Shown one piece after another: positions 1-4,442 of a DNA stretch of 5,135 nucleotides. Each line of letters begins with the position of its first letter. Within the stretch, counting starts at the first letter, position 1. The notes below the pieces were generated by a model. It had not been told where the DNA came from. It was given only the letters and a program-made list of their open reading frames with translations, and did no database searches. Made by a program: the position numbers and the translations under genes. Origin of the DNA: Dehalococcoidales bacterium (GTDB taxonomy: Bacteria > Chloroflexota > Dehalococcoidia > Dehalococcoidales > UBA2162); contig CP070645.1 in assembly GCA_020354275.1 (NCBI GenBank), positions 1,557,965-1,563,099 of the forward strand. Reading direction: 5' to 3'.

Positions 1-217
1 ATTGTACCTTAATGTCAATTTCCGGTGGCTGACGTTTCGTAGTATGTAATACGATTTCGGTCTCGGAGTCTGGCATTCGCAATCCCACCGAATCCTCCGT
101 GCGCCAGATTAGTTGGTGGCCCAGACAATCTCGGTAAAATAGCAGACCCGCTTCGATGTCTGGCACGTACATTCTAATGCAGTCCACATTCCTAAGTTCA
201 GGGACTTGATCTTCCAT
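1..217 (-). CDS. VOC (glyoxalase/bleomycin-resistance) family protein, N-terminal part only
   Basis: Reading the minus strand from an ATG at 217 gives 72 open codons that leave the left edge, so the C-terminal part is missing. Residues 10-36 (NVDCIRMYVPDIEAGLLFYR, then DCLGHQL) match the first beta-alpha unit of the vicinal oxygen chelate fold: a strand, then VPDIE, then the FYRDCLG helix end. Residues 53-58 (TEIVLH) match the strand that carries the first Glu metal ligand in glyoxalase I. The usual metal-binding His on the first strand aligns with Cys13, so metal binding may be altered or absent. The start is supported by AAAGGAAG just upstream. Members include lyases, dioxygenases, epimerases and resistance proteins; the substrate cannot be told from this fragment. 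It is transcribed divergently from the lipoprotein gene. Family is fairly sure, function unknown. Confidence 0.8.
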   Translation of the reverse strand, partial: MEDQVPELRNVDCIRMYVPDIEAGLLFYRDCLGHQLIWRTEDSVGLRMPDSETEIVLHTTKRQPPEIDIKVQ

Positions 218-399
218 CGCTCTTCCTTTGCATTCTAAGGCAGAGAAGTTTACCATACATTGAGACGATGAACAATCCGCTATGTTGTGTAGTGTTAATT
301 ATATTGCTCACCAGTATGAATTGACGCCGATTAGCCGGGGAATTAAACTAAGGCAACAATTTACAGGGTAGTTTAGAAACGATACCAAGGAGGCGAAAT
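218..399. other. Divergent intergenic region between VOC gene and lipoprotein gene
   Basis: This 182-base stretch separates two outward-facing genes and must hold promoters for both. On the plus strand a TTGACG / TAAACT pair is a reasonable candidate (listed separately). On the minus strand the hexamer TATAAT (plus-strand positions 298-303) is a perfect -10, but no convincing -35 sits 16-18 bases upstream of it. No structured RNA or repeat was seen. Confidence 0.5.
321..349 (+). promoter_or_regulatory. Candidate sigma70 promoter for the lipoprotein gene
   Basis: TTGACG (321-326, 5 of 6 consensus) is followed after 17 bases by TAAACT (344-349, 4 of 6). Spacing is ideal and the predicted transcript would start roughly 40-45 bases before the ATG at 400. 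The assignment rests on consensus match only. Confidence 0.4.
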
Positions 400-1311
400 A
401 TGGTAAGGAAAGCCATAGCAGTAGCTCTGTCACTGGCGCTGTTTCTTTTATGTCTTGGCTGTACTGCCGGGGTGTCACAGGAGGAATATGATGCCGTTGT
501 TGCTGAAGTGAATGCTGCTCAGGACGAGATAGTCAGTCTGGAAGCGGAGCGTGATGCTGTTCAGGACATGGTAGCCAGCATGGAAGCGGAACGGGATGCT
601 GCCCAAGCAGAGGCAACCCGCCTGGAAGCGGAGGTTGCAGACTTGAAAGACCACCGGGTTGAAGAAGCTTGGATAATGGCTTCAGAGCGTTACACGACGC
701 TTCGGGACAGCATCGGATTCAATCTGGAGGAGATAGCTCCCTGGGTTAATCTACCGGAGATCCCAACCTGGCTTGATATGGCCCATTTATGTTCTACGAT
801 ACTGGTTGACGAACCAGGGGCTTATGAGGCGGCGTGTCTAATAACCCTGCCTGATGAGCAAATTTATATGACGCTATCGGAGTACGGCGGAATAACCACG
901 GCACTATGCCAGGGTAGCAGCCAAGAGTACCTTATGACAATTATCAGTGACGAGAGCGGTGATACCACTGAAGTGACGATGAAGGCTGGTGAAACCTGGA
1001 CAATATTCAACTGGACTGAAATACAGGATGAGATGTTCTTCACTGCTGATGTAGATGGTGAAGCTTATGAAGTGCCGTGGTCAGACGAACCCGGTGATTT
1101 GGAGCCTATTTGTGTAGACTTCGTAAACTGGCTTGGCACCATCAATAAGACCGGAGGGCTGATAACGTCATCAGACCAATCGCTGCTGTTTCTTGGCGTG
1201 GGAGGGTTACATGCATCCCTGAGCCCTTCGTTTTTAGCCAACTGGAGGGTAATAGCCAGTCGTGTCCTGGTTGATATTCTTCAAGGAGTCCCGGCATCAG
1301 GCTGGTGGTAG
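400..1311 (+). CDS. Predicted lipoprotein with coiled coil and unrecognised C-terminal domain
   Basis: A 303-residue protein. Residues 1-20 form a signal peptide: positive start (VRK), hydrophobic core AIAVALSLALFLL, then CLGC with Cys21 as the likely lipidated residue. Position -3 is Cys rather than the usual Leu, so the lipobox is slightly atypical. Residues about 26-88 are strongly heptad-like and contain three 14-residue units (47-60, 61-74, 75-88) starting (L/M)EAE, which predicts a coiled coil that would lift the rest of the protein off the membrane or drive oligomerisation. Residues about 90-303 look like a mixed alpha/beta globular domain rich in acidic residues and Trp, with Cys131, Cys146, Cys170 and Cys238; I do not recognise it. 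AAGGAGG at 387-393 sits 6 bases before the ATG. It stands alone as a transcription unit or at the head of the following operon; the 112-base gap after it shows no clear terminator. Confidence 0.85.
   Translation: MVRKAIAVALSLALFLLCLGCTAGVSQEEYDAVVAEVNAAQDEIVSLEAERDAVQDMVASMEAERDAAQAEATRLEAEVADLKDHRVEEAWIMASERYTTLRDSIGFNLEEIAPWVNLPEIPTWLDMAHLCSTILVDEPGAYEAACLITLPDEQIYMTLSEYGGITTALCQGSSQEYLMTIISDESGDTTEVTMKAGETWTIFNWTEIQDEMFFTADVDGEAYEVPWSDEPGDLEPICVDFVNWLGTINKTGGLITSSDQSLLFLGVGGLHASLSPSFLANWRVIASRVLVDILQGVPASGWW
538..663 (+). repeat. Three 42-bp in-frame tandem units inside the lipoprotein gene
   Basis: The units begin at 538, 580 and 622. Each starts with codons for (L/M)EAE; the first two continue RDA. 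The shared DNA core is TGGAAGCGGA at 539, 581 and 623. A 42-bp period equals 14 residues, or four coiled-coil turns (two heptads), so unit gain or loss would keep both reading frame and heptad phase. Units are diverged, the third most. Confidence 0.7.
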
Positions 1312-1379
1312 TTACCTGCATAAACAATATTATGCCCCCGTTAGGTGGTTTGTATTGAATGGATTACGGTGAAGAGCCG

Positions 1380-1402
1380 TTCGGGGTTGGTTTTCGGGGT
1401 TG
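1380..1402 (+). repeat. 10-bp direct repeat upstream of the thiolase gene
   Basis: TTCGGGGTTG occurs at 1380-1389 and again at 1393-1402, a 13-base period, ending 8 bases before the ribosome binding site of the thiolase-fold gene. It lies in the leader of that operon. It could be a regulator binding site or a chance duplication; no matching protein can be named. Confidence 0.4.
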
Positions 1403-1410
1403 TAGTTAGA

Positions 1411-1417
1411 AAGGAGG
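1411..1417 (+). promoter_or_regulatory. Ribosome binding site fixing the GTG start at 1424
   Basis: AAGGAGG lies 6 bases before GTG at 1424. No ATG is found in that frame close by, and the protein begins GLKDKYAIVGVG, the usual first strand of the thiolase family, so GTG is the start. Confidence 0.8.
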
Positions 1418-1423
1418 TCTCCA

Positions 1424-2584
1424 GTGGGTTTGAAGGACAAGTATGCTATTGTTGGTGTGGGTTATACTCCGCAGGGAAGAGTGCCTGACAGGACTGCCTT
1501 GAGCTTTCATGTAGAGGCAATCAGCAATGCCATCAAGGATGCCGGTTTGAGGCGGGAAGAAGTTGATGGCCTGATCTGCTACCGTCACTTTCCACCTCTC
1601 GGGGGTGAACCTGATGTAACACCGTATCTGGTGGCACAGCATGCCGGTCTGGTTCCCAGGGTAATAAGCCAGGAAGCCAATTGTGCCCGGAGTCAGCTTT
1701 TAAACGCAATGGGCTGGCTTGATGCAGGGCTGTGTAACTATGTAGTGATTTCATATGCTCACAACCCTTTGTCGGGCGGGCGTTCCTTCGGCCAGAGGAC
1801 GGATAATTACACTAAGGCCGTTTTCGGTCAGTTCGGGGCGACATCCGGCTATGCCATGGCAGCGCGCAGGGCGATGCATACCTTTCATACCGGGCCGGAT
1901 ACCTGGAAACATATTGCTGTAGGTCAGAGAAAGTGGGCTAACCTCAACCCGGTAGCCGTGATGAATGACCACACCATGACCTACGAGGACTATTTCAGCT
2001 CCAGGTGGGTGGTAGAACCACTAAGGCTTTTTGACAATTGCCTGGTTACCGACGGCGGTCGGGCTTATATCGTAACCTCCGTTGAGCGGGCGAAAGCCCT
2101 ACAGCACCCTGTCGTGACTGTTATGGGCATCGGGCAGCACAATCCCGCCTTAGAAATCGAGCAGGCGACCAATATGGCCGGCCCCACGGGTGCCAGGTTA
2201 TCGGGTGAAACAGCCTTCGCCATGGCAGGGATAACCCTCGATGATATTGACGCCTGTGAGATATATGACTGCTTCACTTACACGGTGGAGATAACGCTAC
2301 AGGACTACGGTTTCTTCAAACCCGGGGAAGGCGAGAGCTGGTTCGAAGGCGGGACAATAGAGCCGGGGGGAAGGATGCCGGTCAATACATCCGGTGGCCA
2401 GCTCTCAGAGGCGTACTTCATGGGATTAACCCAGATAACAGAAGCGACCATGCAGCTGATGGGACGCTGTGGGGAGCGGCAGTTAGGGCTGCAAACAAAT
2501 ACTAAAAAACCAGAAATAATACTATGTAGTGATAACGGTGGAATATTACAGACCCATTCAACCGTTATTCTAAGGAGGTTATAG
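1424..2584 (+). CDS. Thiolase-fold acyl-CoA enzyme (SCP-x thiolase / Ltp2-like), with Tyr at the catalytic His position
   Basis: A 386-residue protein of the lipid-transfer-type thiolase family, thiolase domain only, with no C-terminal SCP2 domain. Visible landmarks: first strand YAIVGVGYT (7-15); EANCARS (84-90), where Cys87 is the candidate equivalent of the acyl-accepting Cys; PLRLFDNCLVTDGG (199-212); CEIYDCFTYTV (278-288); NTSGGQLSEAYFMG (321-334); and a Gly-rich C-terminal strand NGGILQTHSTVILRRL (371-386). In classical thiolases the GHPxG motif supplies a catalytic His and a CxG motif supplies a second Cys. Here GHPxG reads AYFMG, with Tyr331 in place of His, and CxG is lost (CSDNGG). 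Ltp2-type aldolases of sterol side-chain breakdown share such Tyr substitutions. The next gene starts 1 base after the stop and encodes the DUF35 partner expected for this family. Likely a cytoplasmic acyl-CoA C-C lyase or ligase; exact substrate unknown. Confidence 0.88.
   Translation: MGLKDKYAIVGVGYTPQGRVPDRTALSFHVEAISNAIKDAGLRREEVDGLICYRHFPPLGGEPDVTPYLVAQHAGLVPRVISQEANCARSQLLNAMGWLDAGLCNYVVISYAHNPLSGGRSFGQRTDNYTKAVFGQFGATSGYAMAARRAMHTFHTGPDTWKHIAVGQRKWANLNPVAVMNDHTMTYEDYFSSRWVVEPLRLFDNCLVTDGGRAYIVTSVERAKALQHPVVTVMGIGQHNPALEIEQATNMAGPTGARLSGETAFAMAGITLDDIDACEIYDCFTYTVEITLQDYGFFKPGEGESWFEGGTIEPGGRMPVNTSGGQLSEAYFMGLTQITEATMQLMGRCGERQLGLQTNTKKPEIILCSDNGGILQTHSTVILRRL
2572..2578 (+). promoter_or_regulatory. 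Ribosome binding site for the DUF35 gene, inside the end of the thiolase gene
   Basis: AAGGAGG overlaps the final Arg-Arg codons of the upstream gene and lies 7 bases before TTG at 2586. The ATG at 2590 is out of frame and meets a stop at once, and the in-frame GTG at 2592 would be 13 bases away, so TTG is the best start. The arrangement implies translational coupling. Confidence 0.75.
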
Positions 2585-2585
2585 T

Positions 2586-2999
2586 TTGGATGTGAGTTAT
2601 CAAAAACCACTACCGCAGCCAAATGCCGACGACAGGTTCTTCTGGGATGGCTGTAAAAAGCATACGCTACTGTTTCAAAAATGCCGTAATTGTGGCTTAG
2701 TTCGCTGGCCTCCGTCCATCATTTGCCCCGTCTGTTACTCCCAGGATACCGAGGTGATAGAAGCCAGTGGAAAAGGTAAGATATATACCTACGCTATCTA
2801 CCACCAGGTGTACCATCAAGGATTCAGGGATGAAGTCCCTTATGTGACCGCAGTAATCGAACTTGAAGAAGGCCCCCATTTCCTCAGCAATATTGTCGGC
2901 TGTGAACCTGATAACGTAGAGTGCGATATACCTGTGGAGGTAGTATGGGAGGATATTACCCCTGAATTCAGCCTTCCCAAATTTAAACCAGTTCTATAA
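2586..2999 (+). CDS. DUF35 (ChsH2 C-terminal-like) zinc-ribbon/OB-fold protein, partner of the thiolase-fold enzyme
   Basis: A 137-residue protein of typical family length. The N-terminal helix FFWDGCKKHTLLFQ (18-31) is the usual lead-in. A rubredoxin-like zinc ribbon follows, with Cys33, Cys36, Cys47 and Cys50 in two CxxC pairs. Residues about 57-137 form the OB-fold: GKGKIYTYAIYHQ, then PYVTAVIELEEGPHFLSNIVG, then IPVEVVWED. In characterised complexes this protein has no catalytic residues of its own; it bridges or stabilises thiolase-fold enzymes (acetoacetyl-CoA thiolase/HMG-CoA synthase in archaea, Ltp2 in actinobacteria) and helps form the CoA substrate pocket. All four Cys are present, so the protein looks intact. 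It starts 1 base after the thiolase stop, with TTG as start codon, and is almost certainly co-expressed with that gene. No second enzyme such as a MaoC-like hydratase lies next to it. Confidence 0.92.
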   Translation: MDVSYQKPLPQPNADDRFFWDGCKKHTLLFQKCRNCGLVRWPPSIICPVCYSQDTEVIEASGKGKIYTYAIYHQVYHQGFRDEVPYVTAVIELEEGPHFLSNIVGCEPDNVECDIPVEVVWEDITPEFSLPKFKPVL

Positions 3000-3010
3000 C
3001 CGATTCGGTC

Positions 3011-3039
3011 GACCCCCACGTTGAAAAACGTGGTCTTCT
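3011..3039 (+). terminator. Hairpin with GAAA loop after the DUF35 gene, candidate terminator
   Basis: CCACGTT (3016-3022) pairs perfectly with AACGTGG (3027-3033) across a GAAA tetraloop, a very stable GNRA loop. An outer GA/TC pair (3011-3012 with 3034-3035) can extend it past a small bulge. It begins about 16 bases after the stop codon. The following TCTTCTA is only weakly T-rich, so termination may be inefficient; the hairpin may instead protect the mRNA 3' end. Confidence 0.55.
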
Positions 3040-3223
3040 AAAAGGATTACAATAACAGGGATAACTCAAATAAACTACGCCCATGTATTGATCCCGATGT
3101 TTGTTCTACCCTTCACTCAGATCCGAAACTGAGGCGCCTACCGTTTTTCGAACAGTAGTCATATATCTGAGTTTCCTCTGATTGGTAGAGATGTGTTGAT
3201 TGTATTCGATAATACCACTCTTG

Positions 3224-3236
3224 GAGGAATTCCCTC
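3224..3236. promoter_or_regulatory. Near-palindrome abutting the -35 box, candidate operator
   Basis: GAGGAATTCCCTC contains the perfect 8-bp palindrome GGAATTCC (3226-3233) with near-symmetric flanks, ending directly at the -35 hexamer. It is flanked by a direct repeat of CTCTTG (3218-3223 and 3234-3239). Placement suits an operator for a dimeric regulator such as the winged-helix protein encoded downstream, but binding is inference only. Confidence 0.35.
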
Positions 3237-3264
3237 TTGACAGAATAAGGAATGGTGATATAAT
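3237..3264 (+). promoter_or_regulatory. Consensus sigma70 promoter of the membrane protein/regulator operon
   Basis: TTGACA (3237-3242) and TATAAT (3259-3264) are both perfect consensus hexamers with a 16-base spacer. TG at 3256-3257, one base before the -10, adds an extended -10 element. Transcription would start near 3271, giving a leader of about 45 bases before the ATG at 3316. Such a strong promoter ahead of a regulator gene suggests repression in normal conditions. Confidence 0.8.
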
Positions 3265-3315
3265 GTAAATATATTTGCAATACAAAGATAATAATAAGGC
3301 AAAGGAAGTAGCATT

Positions 3316-3966
3316 ATGAACCAGATTAATCTAAAAGAATTGGAACGCAAGGCGTTTCTCTCCACCTATCAAGATGGACTGTGGGATATGTGTATAGGTC
3401 TCATCGTTATCTGCATGTCGTTCTTCCTCTACAGGCCTGCAACAGGATACAGCCCGTTGAATATAGTTCTGGTGTTGGCATGCATGGCTTTAGCTTGCGC
3501 CCTCTTCTTGGCGGGGAAGAAGTTCATCACCCTGCCGCGCATGGGTCAGGTTAAATTTGGAGAAAAGCGTACGAGGCGAAGGAAGACTATGGCCATCGTC
3601 CTTGGAGTGGTGGTTTTGTTTCAGGCTGCTCTTCTTGTTATCCAGTTCGTTGGCTGGAGGAATCCGGAATTCGGCGCTATGTTGAATGAATTCTTCCAGG
3701 AAAGGGATGCCATGGATCTGGCCGTCGCTACTCTCGGCTCTCTCTTTGTGGGACCGAGCATGATCCTGGTGGCTTACTTCATGGATTTAACGCGCGGCTA
3801 TTTCATCGCAGTGATGATCGCCTTGACTGTTTTTCTTATGATCTACCTGAACCAGCCGATCTATGCGATTATCATAGGTATATTGATCGCAGTGCCCGGT
3901 GTGGTGTTATTCCTGCGCTTCCTGCAAAAATATCCACTTCACAGAGAGGAGACGAAGCGTGAGTAA
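3316..3966 (+). CDS. Six-helix integral membrane protein of unknown function, paired with a winged-helix regulator
   Basis: A 216-residue protein with no signal peptide and six predicted membrane helices at about 22-39, 47-66, 91-113, 135-156, 161-178 and 181-203. The N-terminal cytoplasmic stretch ERKAFLSTYQDGLWDM (10-25) is a conserved-looking entry motif that I associate with small membrane proteins found next to similar regulators. The loop between helices 2 and 3 is strongly basic (GEKRTRRRK, 82-90), which by the positive-inside rule places it in the cytoplasm. The segment between helices 3 and 4 (WRNPEFGAMLNEFFQERDAMD) would then face outside. No transporter, enzyme or receptor motif is visible. 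AAAGGAAG at 3301-3308 lies 7 bases before the ATG. The last codons overlap the regulator start by 8 bases, so the two are translated from one message. Confidence 0.85.
   Translation: MNQINLKELERKAFLSTYQDGLWDMCIGLIVICMSFFLYRPATGYSPLNIVLVLACMALACALFLAGKKFITLPRMGQVKFGEKRTRRRKTMAIVLGVVVLFQAALLVIQFVGWRNPEFGAMLNEFFQERDAMDLAVATLGSLFVGPSMILVAYFMDLTRGYFIAVMIALTVFLMIYLNQPIYAIIIGILIAVPGVVLFLRFLQKYPLHREETKRE
3946..3951 (+). promoter_or_regulatory. Ribosome binding site fixing the regulator start at GTG 3959
   Basis: GAGGAG lies 7 bases before GTG at 3959. An in-frame GTG at 3899 would add 20 residues (rich in Cys and Arg, unlike the family) and has no ribosome binding site, so the shorter protein is preferred. 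Confidence 0.75.
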
Positions 3967-4285
3967 AGAAGTCGGGAAAGAGGATCTTTCCTCCCTGGCG
4001 GAGATTGACCGTTTTGTCCACGAGCCGGCACGTCTCGCGGTGATGTCTTTGCTTTATGTAGTCGAAAGCGCGGATTTCACTTTTGTAATGAACCAAACCG
4101 GTTTAACTTGGGGAAATCTATCGGCACATATCAGCAAACTGGAAAAAGCCGGATACCTGGAGGTTGAGAAGACCTTTAGGGGGAAAAGGCCGAATACTAC
4201 GCTGAAATTGACTTCGCAAGGAAGGCGGGTTTTCCGGGATTATGCCAATAGAATGAAACAGGTTTTTCAGGATTTTGACGGTTGA
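3959..4285 (+). CDS. Winged-helix transcriptional regulator (HTH_34 / MarR-like)
   Basis: A 108-residue, single-domain DNA-binding protein. Residues 16-35 (IDRFVHEPARLAVMSLLYVV) form the first helix and the typical HEPARL entry; 39-48 (DFTFVMNQTG) form the second helix; 50-64 (TWGNLSAHISKLEKA) are the recognition helix; GYLEVEKTFRGKRPNTTLKLT (65-85) forms the two-stranded wing; and the C-terminal helix (87-106) probably makes the dimer contact. This fits the HTH_34 winged-helix group related to MarR and ArsR regulators. No metal-binding Cys cluster or separate ligand domain is seen. The gene overlaps the end of the membrane protein gene by 8 bases, which implies coupled translation. The likely role is repression of its own operon, possibly in response to a signal sensed by or linked to the membrane protein; that link is inferred from gene order only. 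Confidence 0.88.
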   Translation: MSKEVGKEDLSSLAEIDRFVHEPARLAVMSLLYVVESADFTFVMNQTGLTWGNLSAHISKLEKAGYLEVEKTFRGKRPNTTLKLTSQGRRVFRDYANRMKQVFQDFDG

Positions 4286-4304
4286 TTATGACACACCTTG
4301 CAAC

Positions 4305-4378
4305 AAGGGCGTAACTGTAGACTCGATACTAGCATTCTACTAAGAGAGGAGGTTAGGAATGAGCGAAGGTTCGCCCTT
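4305..4378. repeat. Inverted repeat flanking the small-ORF ribosome binding site
   Basis: AAGGGCG (4305-4311) and CGCCCTT (4372-4378) are perfect 7-base inverted arms about 60 bases apart. Pairing would place the ribosome binding site and start codon of the small ORF in the loop. Such an arm length could arise by chance at this distance. Confidence 0.25.
4344..4352 (+). promoter_or_regulatory. Strong ribosome binding site ahead of a 27-codon ORF
   Basis: GAGAGGAGG ends 6 bases before an ATG at 4359. It is as good as any ribosome binding site in the window, which is the main reason for taking the small ORF seriously. Confidence 0.55.
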
Positions 4379-4442
4379 AAATCATAGTGATAGCTCTTAT
4401 ATTGTGCCCCTGTTACCAGGTTATAGAATAGGAGTTACCTAG
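4359..4442 (+). CDS. Possible small protein of 27 residues
   Basis: An ATG at 4359 opens 27 codons ending in TAG at 4440-4442. The product starts MSEGSPLNHSDSSY and ends in IVPLLPGYRIGVT: a polar first half and a short non-polar second half too brief and too Pro/Gly-containing for a clear membrane helix. I recognise no family. Support comes from the ideal ribosome binding site. It lies 73 bases after the regulator gene, so it could be a third gene of that operon. Its stop codon shares CTAG (4439-4442) with the stop of the opposing minus-strand gene. It may instead be the remnant of a longer gene or a leader peptide with no downstream gene. Confidence 0.4.
   Translation: MSEGSPLNHSDSSYIVPLLPGYRIGVT

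Larger units (their letters stand above)
3000..3315. other. Intergenic region with hairpin, near-palindrome and consensus promoter
   Basis: The left part holds a hairpin just after the DUF35 gene. The middle (about 3040-3215) shows only a weak 5-bp inverted pair (CTCAG 3116-3120 / CTGAG 3129-3133) and no coding sequence I can support. The right part holds a near-palindrome and a consensus promoter for the membrane protein operon, both listed separately. Confidence 0.6.

Noticed and set aside
2590..2595. ATG at 2590 as start of the DUF35 gene
   Set aside because: It is out of frame and followed directly by TGA.
2305..2622. Minus-strand ORF of 105 codons over the end of the thiolase gene
   Set aside because: It is antisense to a clear thiolase C-terminus and its product resembles no family.
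3116..3133. CTCAG/CTGAG inverted pair as a terminator
   Set aside because: Only 5 base pairs with an 8-base loop and no T tract; chance is the simpler reading.
3140..3160. TTTTTCGAAC segment resembling a tRNA T loop
   Set aside because: Neither strand offers matching T-stem, anticodon or acceptor stems around it.
3899..3958. Longer regulator starting at GTG 3899
   Set aside because: The extra 20 residues are Cys/Arg-rich, overlap the last membrane helix of the upstream gene in another frame, and have no ribosome binding site, whereas GTG 3959 has one at ideal distance.
4298..4330. Possible promoter ahead of the small ORF (TTGCAA with TAGACT or GATACT)
   Set aside because: Spacers of 14 and 21 bases are both outside the usual 15-19 range and the -10 matches are weak.
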